DNA of 64,000 nucleotides from Lagopus muta (taxonomy: Eukaryota; Chordata; Aves; Galliformes; Phasianidae): positions 2,542,001 through 2,606,000 of the forward strand of contig NC_064443.1 in the NCBI RefSeq assembly GCF_023343835.1, written 5' to 3'. Both the position numbers and the translations under genes were made by a program. This document shows, piece after piece, positions 1-12,500 of this stretch (position 1 is its first letter; every line of letters begins with the position of its first letter). The notes under the pieces are model-generated. The model was not told the DNA's origin and did not search any database. It worked only from the letters and a program-made list of their open reading frames with translations.

Positions 1-523
1 CTGCCCCACAGACGGGTCAGTTGTGGCCTGAACTAACCCTACCTCCACTTGTATCTATTTCCACACTTCCCTGCTGGATTTACTGCACTCAAATGCAGTC
101 ACGGGTTCCTGAGTGGAGACAGAGGGGAGGTCTCCACTGCTCCATCCATGAAGGCTCTGATTACCTGGGGAGTGAAGACACTCACGAACCAGACTGAAAA
201 TCTGCTCTATTCCGGCTGGTGGAATCACTGCCTTGTTTTGAGCCAGCAGAAATATGCTATGCTCCCCACACGTTAAAAAAGAACCACTGCACAGGGACAA
301 GGCTGCTCTGCACACAAAGCTGTGCTACCCGTACCAAAGGCAACAAGGCAGTACCACATAAGGCAGGGGAAAATACAGAAGTTTAGAAGAGAAGAGAACT
401 TCAAGATACATATTACTCTTAAGGATTTTCAGCCACTGAGCAGGAGTTTAATGCTCTCTCAGCTGCCACTGCCATAAAAACCAGCAGGGGAAGCACAATG
501 CAGCTCTCTGGTTGCATACTTAC
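1..523. other. RBM6 intron 7, partial
   Basis: The next RBM6 exon, which should encode the CKANIGG-type zinc-finger core, is not found on the minus strand here, so this is intron up to the window edge. Short open frames on both strands show no recognisable protein. Confidence 0.7.
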
Positions 524-598
524 ACGTTTGCAGCGCCAAAACTCTGGGCATAGGGTGTACTCAAGGGTCACTTCTTCACCACCAATCGAAAGAGTTCC
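524..598 (-). CDS. RBM6: RBM6 exon 7, RRM1 end and start of zinc finger
   Basis: This 75-base symmetric exon encodes GTLSIGGEEVTLEYTLCPEFWRCKR. Its acceptor is caacag and its donor gtaagt. It ends at the first Cys pair region of the RanBP2-type zinc finger; the remaining cysteines are outside the window. Confidence 0.93.
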
Positions 599-3500
599 CT
601 GTTGAGACAAGGGGGTATATGACACATGCACCCAGCACACAGAGATTACTGAGGCAAAGAGAGGGGTTAAAGCTCTGCTTCCCAAAGGGTTCACGAGTGA
701 AACAGGCTGAGAGGGGGAGGAAGCCTCTGGTTCAGTTAGCTGGAGCTCTGCCATGGAAGTGGGAGGAAAACTGCCTGTGGCCTGCTCTAGCGTGGGGCTA
801 CAAAGCTGCAGCCTGACACCAGAGGAACCAGGCACAAATACCTCCCAGAAAGAGCAGAAAGAGTGACCAGGGCACAAGGGGGGAAATGAGGCTGGGAAGG
901 GGCAGCTGGCCAGCTTCCTCCACCCCTGCCACACCGGGCTGGCCTCGAGGCAGCTTCCTGAGGGGGAATAAGCAGAGGTGAGAGCAGGGAGGGTTCGTCT
1001 GACATGGACACAGCCTACGCTCAGGCACACGGGATGCAGGCCTGAGTGTCACCATCACACGGGATGCAATGGCCATCAGGTGACACAGAGCCAAGCCCTG
1101 GAGAGCAGCCACCCTTCAGGCCAGTGCAGACAGGTGCCGGGGAGCTGCACATGGCACCATGCCATTTTGGGAGTCACGAGTGAGCTGGAAGCTTGCTGGA
1201 TGCTCTGACCCTGCAGCTTTGTCATGCTGAGAGAACACACAGCAACTATGAACGCGAGCAAACCAGGTCCCAGGGTTCTTGTTCAGAAGTCACAATACAC
1301 CCATGCATACATTGCTGTGACAAACGTGACAGAGATGCTAGGGAATAAGTAAGGCAGGTGGGAAGCGTTCATGGGAGGGAATCACTTGGTTGACAGCACA
1401 ACAGCAATCCTTTTCTCCTCCAAAAAGAGTGCAGAAAAGAAAGCTGGAAATGAAAGGCACTACTCAGGCAGCGTGCCACCACCTCCCCTTTTTGGCAGCC
1501 TGCTTTTACACATCAGGGCTGTTCTTTCCTACCAGGCCTACAGGCACTGAACATCGCAGGGCTTTCCTCTCTGCCACCCAGATTTTCAAGCTCTTCTCTC
1601 CAGCCTGGCTTTGCCCTGCCCTACAGAAAGCTGTGCTGTCCCCAGACCTCGCTGAGGCCAATGTGTGCATGCCGAGCACAGGGACTGCTCACAGCCCAGC
1701 AGAACACTGTACCTTCACAAAAGGCATGCAAGCAAACATGAGTGAGGAAGACAAACCGAAATCAAGGCTCTGCACATGGGGCTGCCAGCCCCTTTAACGT
1801 GGAGGTTCCCATCCCAGGCAGGCACCCATCACATCACACACTGGCCAAGGGCCTTGCCGGGAGAGCAGGCCAGATGCACCAGCCTTGGGGTGGGGAGAGA
1901 AGGCAGGGTGCACATCCTCACCAGCACAGCCTCAACTGAGCCCTGAGTCGGGGCCTCTGGAACAGCCCTGCTGTGAGCTCGGCCCAGGGGCAGAGAGTGC
2001 TTCCCCTGGCAGGGCAGTACACACAGCTTCACCCTTCCACCAGCTACTGAAAATAAAAGTTGCCCAGAAAGCCTTCAGATTGTTTTTCTTTTTATGGAAG
2101 ACAGTTTTCAAGTGCATGTGGTGCTGTTCTCTGCTGCAAATTCATTTCTTGGAGGCTGCAGAAAAGTGTCACTTGCGTAATTAGTCACTAATTTCCTTAA
2201 CACCCTGCTGACTGCCTGCTCACTTTGTCGAGCTTGCTCTTGCTGGATTCTGATAGAACCATTTTCAAGGCTGCAGTCATTTAACAGACAGAAATGGATG
2301 CTTTGCTCAGGACACAGAGGATTCGGCAGCTCAGTGACTTTAAATTCCTCAGTCCCCCATTTCATTCACAGACCCTGTCTCAAATATTTCCCAAATCTTT
2401 ACTTATTCTAATCCCTGCCACTCCTTATTGTATCCTAGTGACATTTTCTTACTTTTCTCTGCAAGATACTTTGGATAGAAACAATTTTCAGTTCAGCAGA
2501 TCTTTGTGAAACCATGAGAATTCTCAAGAGTATTACAGAGAAGAATGCAAGAGGGCAAAAAGAAAGGCCAAGCAAAGCTACGTTACATCACAGCAGCACC
2601 CAGGCAGTAACCATCTCTTCCATCTACATGCTTTACCAGGGACCCCTCTCCTCGACTCATTAAGCCTGGCAGTTCTCCTTGTGTATTCCCAACACTTCCG
2701 AGCAGCCTGGCCTCTTCTTTCTGTATCATCATGCTATAGAAATGTCTCTTTGGTTCTCCCAGAGCAGAACCTCCCCCTCAAACCCAACTGTAACGCAGCA
2801 TTGACCCACCAAAGGGATGTTTCAGAGGTAGAATGGCCCCATGCTACCATGGAAGTGAAATGCTGAGGTTTGTGAGGGCACCAGCCAGCTTTTGCTTTTG
2901 TCTCCTCATTTCTACATTCAAAACAGAGCAGCAGGACCTTAATGCTGGGATCCATACCTTTCAAATGCAATTATATATATATATTTCTGCTTATGGGTCT
3001 GTTGGAGATGCAGTACTGGATTACAAGTGATACAAAAGAATGTAAACTGTTGCAGCTAAAGCTATCAAAAAATCTGCACCACTTGGGATAACAGCCGATG
3101 GCTCAGCAGCAAACACCATGGCAGCAGGCTCCAACCACCTGAGCAATGTCATCACAGTGCCCTGGGGAGAGATGCCATGGAACCACACAGCCTGTTTGCA
3201 AGAAGTGCACACAGCAAGCAGCAGTGTCCCAGAGCCCTTCAGTGAGTGGGGACATTGATCCATGCAATTCCCAAACCCACAAGAACAGGTTACTTAAAAG
3301 AGGGCAAGAAAAGGGAAAACCCCTTAGCCATCATATTTAGACTGGATGATCTTTCAGGTCTTTTCCAACCTTGGTGATTCTATGATGGCACCCTTCCAAA
3401 ATCACTTTGGAGAGCACGTGTCAGCTGGCCACGAGGCTTCAGCAACAAAACACCAACATTACCAGAGCAGCATTCATGCTCCTTGTCACTGAAGGCATTT

Positions 3501-6500
3501 AAACCAGCAGAATTTAAAAGATATCGATGTGATTTAAATGGTAAAGATAACCCTGACTGTCAGGCCAAAGCCAGACTGCACCGCTAGCACGTGGAAAGCC
3601 TGCTCACGAGGCTGCTGTAAACCACCTCTCGTTAAATCTCCTTGCAATAACGTTGCCTGAGCCATCTTCCATCCTGCTCTGTGCAGAGCACAGCTGGCTC
3701 ACACAGGCAGGGGAGGCTGTGTGCTGCCAGGCCATGCAGGGCCAGGAGCAAAGAGCAGGTTGGGTCAGGAGGGCAGGAATGGCTGCTCGGCTCCCAGCCA
3801 GCACTCCCAGTCAGCTCCTGTTATGCTCACATCTGTTGTCAGACTTCTAATGGTGATGTCTGAGAGTTGAGGATGGGAGAACTTGCTGGAAAAGTGTTGC
3901 TGTACTGGGATTACAGAAGAAAACAAATTATCAATTGAACATCTAGCTAACTGTTTTGAAGAAAATGCAGAGCCTCTAAGAGTGATCTAGAAAGTCTGAA
4001 ACACTTCTGGAGCACAGCACAGTTCCTCAAGTCAGTCCATCTTCTGCTTTTGCTGAATTCATGAATCTATGATCCTACAATTCCATGAATTTGGCCAAAA
4101 TCTCACTTCAGAGCCTCTTACCAAGGAGCTGACAGCTCTCCAAGCATCACACCCCACAGGTCGCACTTCAGCAGCTGCCAAGAGCTGCCAAACAGCATGG
4201 AGACATGGCTGCAGCATGCAGTGCTGCTGTGTAGGATGGCAGTGTGCCCGGGCTCTCCCAGGGAACAGTACCTACGTGTTACCATCCCTTATCACAAAAA
4301 AGGGCACCTGGGATCAGAGCCAAGACTCACCTGTGAGTCTCTACATCCATAAGGATTAGCAAGGCAAAATCTTCTCCCTGGCTGGACGGAATGCAGCTCA
4401 TGGGAGCACAGAATGCACTGCCTCACATCCATCAGAGATGCCTGCATCCCAAGCACACCATACACAGGTCTTGTCCAGCAGCTGGTTCACACACAACACT
4501 GAGCACTGCTGCACCTGATCACTCCCTTATACTGTTCATCTGCTTTGATTAAATGGAAAACATCCATACCATATCCATACTGAAAGCTTCTGGTGTCCAC
4601 CTTGCTAAGTAGTAACCAAGTCGTAATGTCGACATGGTTCCACATGTTCAAAGTGAACTGAAATATCACTTGCAAACAGATGTAAAATTGCATATGATTA
4701 CAACACAAGAATGCTTACACGAAGCACAGCAAAGCAGTCAAATTAAAACATCAAGACTAACATCACTTACGTGTTGTTAATTCAGCCCTCTTATGCACAT
4801 TTACTATAATTAGGATGGTTATCCAAAAATCATTACACAATAATCATTTAAACATGACTTTAACTGATTAGTGACTAGACTTTATTGCCTTGGTGAGTCT
4901 TGGGTTGTAGCCAAGGAGGCAGAGGAGAAGGATGCAGGGGGAGCCCACAGCCCCAGCAGCACTGCTGGCACAGCGAGGGCTCACCATGCAGCACAGCATG
5001 CAGAGACAAGGGGCTGGCAGCAGCTGTGTGCAACTGCAAATCAGACTTTGAGTTTGGTTTACAAAGCACTCCAATCACACCACAATCTATATGACAATCT
5101 CATCCTGTGTTCCTGGCCTGGCTCATGCCTCTGCAGAGAGGATAGATGGGGGCTGGCAGGAAGAGCAATAATGCTCTCTTCCTCAAGGTATTCATCTTCA
5201 CATGCAACAGAGAGGGTCAAACACCTCCAGTCCCTCTGACCCTTGTGGAACTCACAAGGCAGCACCTTCTGGGGATGGAGCAATGGTCAAGCAGCAAGAC
5301 ACTGGGGGGGGTAAGAGTCTAGCTGGATAGATTTCAAAACAAGACCATCTCAACCAAAGGAGCTGGATTCTCATCCTAGTTTTCCCATATGCTGAAGCTT
5401 TCATCTCCGAGTTCCTTGGCAGCTGCTGCACAGGGGACTCCATCTACAGAGCAACAGGAAGTGCATCTGCTCACCTCTGACAAAAAGCAGATGAGAAAAG
5501 CTGTGAACCCACAAAGCACAATCCATCTGTAATTAAGAAATTAATCAGAAAACTTAGCATGACATGGAGAGATGAGAAAGCGAGCAGTCCAGCCTGCTAT
5601 GGGTACTGCAGTGATCTGGCATTCCCTACAGCAACAGTAACACCAAGAAAACTTCCAGTGGAGTGGTACATTTGACAAAGGCTCTCAACCCCATTCTGGA
5701 GCTCCCTGAGCACCTGCAAAGCAGGCATCTTCTCATTGGCCTCGTCTCCCAGTGTGCTGCTGCAGAGCAGCTGATAGCTATGGGCTGCTGCTTCCAGATG
5801 CACAGGGGAAGGGGTGGGCTGACCTGGGGCACGGTTATGTGGCTGAGTGGATCCAGCCAACCCTCCTGCGTATTACTGCACATCTCTATTAAGACCAACA
5901 CTGACATAAATCCTGCAGAAGCATTGTGCTAGAGGTGACCTGGGAAGAAGGTAAATTTGGCTCCTGGGTATCAGAGGTGTTGGGGAGCTGAAGAGCATGC
6001 AGAATGACTTCGGAGCGTTGGTTTCAGCAGCAACCTGGCAACAGTCAGCAAGGTGCTCAGAGCTCACTGCCTTCAATGTCAAAGGAGGCCTGAGACAGAT
6101 GGCCAAAGATGTCCTCAGCAATCCGGCGTTAAGAGAACACAAGACACACGGGCATGGTAAATGAAGCTGGCACTAACCCAGGACAGAGGCATTAGGAGGA
6201 TAACCTAAAGAGTCCTAAAGATACAGCAGCTAGATGTAACAGATTAAGATGCTATATAAGGCTCATCTTATCCCAGACAGCCCTCTGTGCCCCCTTCCCA
6301 AACTCCTTTCCCACAAAATCCATTGCCCACCTGCACTGGGACCATCCGTTAGGACTTACAGATGCTCTCATACAGCCCTCCCCAGCCCATTCTTCCTGCC
6401 CCGTTATCCAGGCAACGTGTCCTTCAGCACAATCTGCCAGTCTGCATTCTTATTTCCACAGACACCTCACCTACCCTGCTGAGACACCTCTGGTTTTCTT

Positions 6501-9500
6501 CTTATGATTTCTAATTCTGGATAACAACTGTGCTCTCTTTAAATAAGTCTCAGTATCTTTCTACAGCTCGTCCCCCCCCCACTGTCATCCCTTCTGCAAA
6601 CACACACAGCAACTGCCTCTCAAACTGTGCCAGCTCTCTACACTTCAGCGCCTGGATTTTTGAACTCCAGTTCCCTTCCAAGTTGGTACTCTCCAAGTGC
6701 TTATCTTTTAAATACAGCATTTGCTCCACTTGTTAGCACACTCAGTCCCGCTCCAAGAATGTCACCAAAACAGCACAGACAGGCTGCAAATTAGGGCTTC
6801 AGGAAGGATGACAGCTTTGTGTTGCAACTTGAGAAAACAAGCAATATGCCTAGGACTCTACATGTTCTGGGTCCAGATTTGGATGGTAGGCAATAGGAGT
6901 AGCTTCTGCATCTTGTCCCTTGATGAAATCTCAACTCATCTGAAAGGTTATCTTTGATCCGACGAGGCAGAGTGGATCTTTCGCCTTCCACTGAAAGCCC
7001 TAACTTCTCCTTTGCCAGCTAATTCTAATCTCCAGCTTCCCTCCCCCCAAACAACTTCCCTCAAGAGGGCACCTTTGCAGAACAGCATTGCAGGGTCGCT
7101 GAACAAATGGGAACATTTTAAAAAGAAAGCTTTTTCTATGTAGTCAGAAGAGGACAGTGATGGCCAGGAGGAATCTGGAGATAACGCCTTAAAGTGGGCC
7201 AAATTCCACATAGTGCTGTTACTGGTGGGGTTCCCATCCCACAGCTAACAGAATCGTGGACGGTTAAGGGTTTATACTATGGGGTAAGCTGAGAAGGGCA
7301 CAGATATCAAACATTTCTTCCAGCACCCACAAGAGCACGAATCAGGTTGTATCCTACATCTGAAAAGCAAACACAAGCTATCAACATTTAAAGAGTATTT
7401 AAACATATAGTGTATTGAGTGCAGTTATTCATAGACGGCTCTGGGGAAGTGTGCACATGCCTCTGCTTCATCTACACTGCTTTTCTCACTCACTGTGGTC
7501 TGCTGCCTGGACCATGTTTGTTCAGCAGCTGCTTCAAACACTCCCTTGGCTCTCAACACAGAGATTTTGTCCCTCTCTCCAAAATGCTGCCCTGGTGCCT
7601 GGGCACATTCCTCAGTACTTTGTTAAACAGCCAGCTTCTTTCTCAAAGGTCATCTCAGCCCTTAATGCTGTTAAACAATACAAACATTAAACACATTAGC
7701 ACAATGCAATTGTATGCACTAATCACCCCAGGACCTTCCAGCACATTTCCCACAGGGGCACCTTACAATTAGCAGCAGTCATTAGGAAACTGGGAGAACA
7801 ATGAGGAAATGCTCAGCTCCTTACTTACATATTGGACGCACAGTATCAAAACACTGCCAATCAATCCCAGTGCAGAATCGTGCTGGGAAAATGTCAGCCT
7901 GGAAAGCTCTGCCTGAAAAGAGTAAATGTACTCCTAGGTAACTCAGAGCATTTTGTTATGTATTTCAAGATCCCACAGGCAGACTGGAGCACATAGCTGT
8001 GAGAATGCACCCTGAATCCAACACACTTGACTCACGTGGTGAAAGGAGTTCAGGATGTTCTGCACGGTAACAAACATTTGCAAAGAACACAACGACTGTG
8101 TAAGAGCAGCTGAAAGTCCCCTCCATACCTCAAAGCTCATTTCTCAATTAATTAAGCACCCACTGAATTAAGTACTCAGAGCCATTGCTGGCAATGCTGA
8201 CTTTGCAGCCAGTGCTCAGGCAAGCTCCTTGGAGAACATCTGCTACAAGGAAAAGACACACAGTCCAGGGAAGAGGGAGCAGCTATGTGGATTAAAAGAA
8301 GGTTTTGTCCCTGGAGACCTCATTTCTCAATATTCACAAACTCTCATTTAGTGACAAAAGTACTGACTCCAAAAAGGCCAGAGAAAGAACCAGGTGAGCT
8401 GCCAGGTGAAATGCAGGAGCAGAGCAACACTTACCCATGCCTTCAAATGCTGCTTCCCATCACTTCAGTGTGACCAAAAGCCAAACCCAGGCCCTTAGCT
8501 GTCACACCTGGACAGAGCCACCTGGCACATCTTCAGGCTGGCAGCTGGACAGATTTCTACATGTGAACAAGTGCAGCCTCTCAGCAGCGCTTTTAGGAGT
8601 TGATTTGGAAAACTGCTGCTTTAACATCTTGGGTCAGAATTCACAAAAGAAGCAAGGCCCAGAGTGAGAATTGAGCCATGTGAGCTCTTTGGGGGGAAAT
8701 GAGTTTCTCCTGTCAGCTTGGCATAGATGCAACATACACCTGTGAGTAGCACAGCTGCACTAAGCTCCAGCAGTACCAAGCTGCAAGAGGTTCAGCCAAG
8801 CAACATCAGGAGTACAGCCACAGCCCTGCTTCCAGGCACGTTCCCTCAAGTGCTGAAGGAAGGGCTTGGTGCATTTTCAGGGTACAGGAGGCAGAAGGTG
8901 ACAACATCTACGAGGAGATCCAGGCTCTGAGGACAACCATAGCTCTACAGGAGAGGACTCCAGCTTTCAGCTGCTTCTCTCAAGAATCAATTTATCCATC
9001 AATATGCCTATCACTAAGAGCTGCCTAGTCAATATTTTGGAATTTGCTACTTACATTTAATGACTGGCCCAACAGACACGGGAAGGAAGAAGACTAGACA
9101 AGTCATGGGCAGAGAAGCAGGCAGTGGGACAGAATATCAAGCCCATATGAACAGCACACTGTCAGGGCAGGGGAAAACCCAACACCCAAGCTCTCCTCTC
9201 CTGTGACATAACAAGTTGGGAAGAGTCAAACAGACCTTCAAAAACTTATGGTTATAAACATGAAAATACCTTACTCACACAATTAAGACAGCAAGACAGC
9301 TACCTAGTGAGAACTCTCAACCTGATTTGATGTGTAAGAAGGCACATCTTAGGATTCTGAAGACTTAAAATTACTTTCTCTGGTAACTCTTCTGAGATTC
9401 TCGATGGAAAATACAGCAAATGTTTGCTTGAGCTTTTACTGCCATCCTGGCTCTAATCTGGTACAAGAAACTCATCTGAACATTGCTGATTTTCTTTTGA

Positions 9501-12500
9501 GACATGCTGTACGTCACAAAACTCAAGATTTCCCCTGCTGTCTACAAGAACAGCAGAGAATCACTTTCCTCTAGAAAAGAAGATAGTCTCAGAAATCTGA
9601 ATACTTGAATCTCATGTATTCAGCTTTATAGCCCTGACCCTCATTAAAAATGTACTTATCATATGACATATTTGATTTGAGACCACTTTCCTTTTGGGGA
9701 ATGTGGCTCCAGGAGGCTGCTTGCTCATCCTATGGAAGACTGACTCAGCGAGAGTTTGGGTGGGATGGAGCAGCGGAGATGCAGGAGGACACTGGGATGT
9801 AGCAGCTGCTAGTTGTCAACGCACACACACTGTGCAACAGCGCAGCAGAACAAACCTCAAGGCAGAACTCCACAGCAGACACTTCACTGCAGCCTGTCAA
9901 ACCTCCATGTCTTTTGTCGCTGCGGAAGGCAGGAGGAATCTTCCACCTCCCTCCTGTGTCTTCTTGTACAAACCAGCTTCAGGATTTTTCCCCCACTGCC
10001 TTGCTATGAGGGTCCTATGAGCCAAATGTACAGTAAGCTGGTCACATAGGAGTGCTGAGGACCTCTCAGCTGCTGTTCATACATGGTGAGTGCAACAGGT
10101 CATTAGATGTGATGTCAGAAGGAATTTTCCCTCTCTCACGTGAGAGGAGCACGGGAAGTGTGTGCCTTTCCTCTGAAGCGCAGAGGGACAGCAATGCTCC
10201 ACATTTCTTTCTGCAGCATACAGAGCTTTTTGTAGGTATTAAAGCTCTAATAAGAGTGCTGAAGCTGCCCTGTGGTTTGAGGGAGAATGGGGTGGATAAT
10301 ACTGATTCCTTCTGTGTCAAATACCTGCTTCCTTGCTGCCAGTGATTGATGCATAACACACACAACAGTCCGCTCACATGTCAATCTCACTTCCCACTGC
10401 AATCACAATCCATTTCTAGTCAAGAACATTAACATCCCAGTAATAAGTCAAATGGAAACAGAAATTCACAAATAGAAGTTGCTGTGATCACAGCCATAGC
10501 TGTGATCTTGCATTGCTTAACTTGCAGCACTTGAATTCAACCTGTCACATGCATGATCTTCATAACCTCACCGGAACATAGCAAAAGACAAGGACCCTTT
10601 TTGGACATACCCCATCAAGGTACCCAGACCTCCAACATAAACTGAGCTGGAAAGGAAACAGACCAAAATCCACATCTGATCTACATTCTGCTCAGACTGC
10701 TGGTCATAACCAGTTATACCGAAAAGCAGAGTTTCTGCAGAAAAGCAGCCTGTCGTTCTCTTAAGCAAAAGCAATTGTGCTTCTGCCTTCCCTGACACCA
10801 GGTGTATGCACTTTGACTTTTTTCCAGCCTCAAGATTCGAGCTTTTACCGTCCAGTTCCAGCATTATGAGAACAGCTCGCACAGCAAGGGATGGAAAAGC
10901 AACCACCAGCAGACAGCACAGAGCACGAACAAACAGTCCTGGTGCCGAAGCTAACAAACATGACTCATCAAGTGAAAACTGTAACAACATTTTGGTGTGC
11001 TCCCACTTCTCAGAATAGGCCAGATGGAGTTTTAGCACTGGAATCTGGTGCAAAAGCTGGTAAAGCACTCCCTTGACATTGCTGAGAGTGGGCTGAGGAC
11101 TGCCATCTCTTTTGCTGTGACAAGTCCTGTGCAAACCACTATGCTAATGCTGTGATAGCAATTGATCTTGCTATGGAAATGGAAGTCATAGTATGCTCAC
11201 TTAGGTGCCTTTATTCACGTAAGCTGGACTCATACAGACACTGCTTCTGTTTCCTTTAAGTAATTTCAGTCGTATCATCCACTTTCAAGAGTACAGAGGC
11301 AATTTCTGAGAGTGCATCCGCAGTTTTGTTAGTCAGCAGCTTGCTTAAAGGACGACTTCAAAAGCATCAAAGCACATTAGTGGCATAAGTCCCACTAACT
11401 TTCAAACAGGAGCTGGATCAAAGCATTTCACATCTCCATCCCAAACCACCATCTGACCACACAAACAACCTATCAATTGAAGCAATGCACTAGCTGCACT
11501 ACAGCTGATTTACCACAACCCTCTGAAGCATCACGATGCTGCAGTGATAAACATGTGCTTATACAGGAATATATTTGGAATTTCTGCAGACTTTCACAGA
11601 ATATCAAACAATCATGAATGTAACCACAATAAAAAACATAACCAGGGCGTAAGAGCAGGCCAGCAGAGCTCTGCTTGTTGTTTTAAGATGAATCTACACC
11701 TAAACATAGAATTAGGATCTCCTTGTTGTTAGAGGATTATCTGCTAAGATGTTGAGAAAACAGAGCCAGATTATCTTCACAGATAGAGCAGCATCTGTAC
11801 CCTGCATTCAAGGACTATCTGAAATCTTTCTGTCTCAAGGCAAAATTCTGCCTACAAGCAAATGGATCGTGCAAGATGCCACATCACACAGGACCACGCT
11901 TGGCATGTTGACAGTAATAGAGATAAGACCACCGAGGTGTTGCTCTGGCAGCGAGTGCCCCAGAACACAACAACAGTCCTATGGAAGAAGCAGAGAGCAG
12001 ACATATCCATGGCACATGCTGCATTTCACACTCACAAACAAAAGCTTTCATATATCCCCGTATTTCCAACAGCCATGCTGGGCCTGAGCAAAGGCCACAC
12101 GTTGCTGGACGCTGCACAGCAGTCTGAGGTACCCAGCAGGAGTAAGTGATGCACTGCAAGCACCAGTGGATCACCATACAGTCAGACAGAAAGAACTGGA
12201 CATGGATCTTGGCAATCACTTACAGATCCAGTTGTTTAAACCAACTTTGGGAAATGACATTATTCCTTAATGTTAGACAGCTTAAGCTCTTGACGTTTCA
12301 TATAGAACATTTCATACAGACATTTAATTGCATTCCAACAGAGAAATACCTGATTGCAAGGCACTAGAGATCTACAAAGGAAGAAGGGATATTTCAGAGA
12401 CATAGCATCACACAGACTTGCTAATATCAACTGGTAAAAAACCCAAAAATGTAACCAGAATATAACTGCCAGGGGGCCACAGAGAAAACAGTTTCAATTT

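Noticed and set aside
10568-11134. Minus-strand 188-codon frame in RBM6 intron 6
   Set aside because: No recognisable family, no codon or splice support, and it lies within a proven intron.
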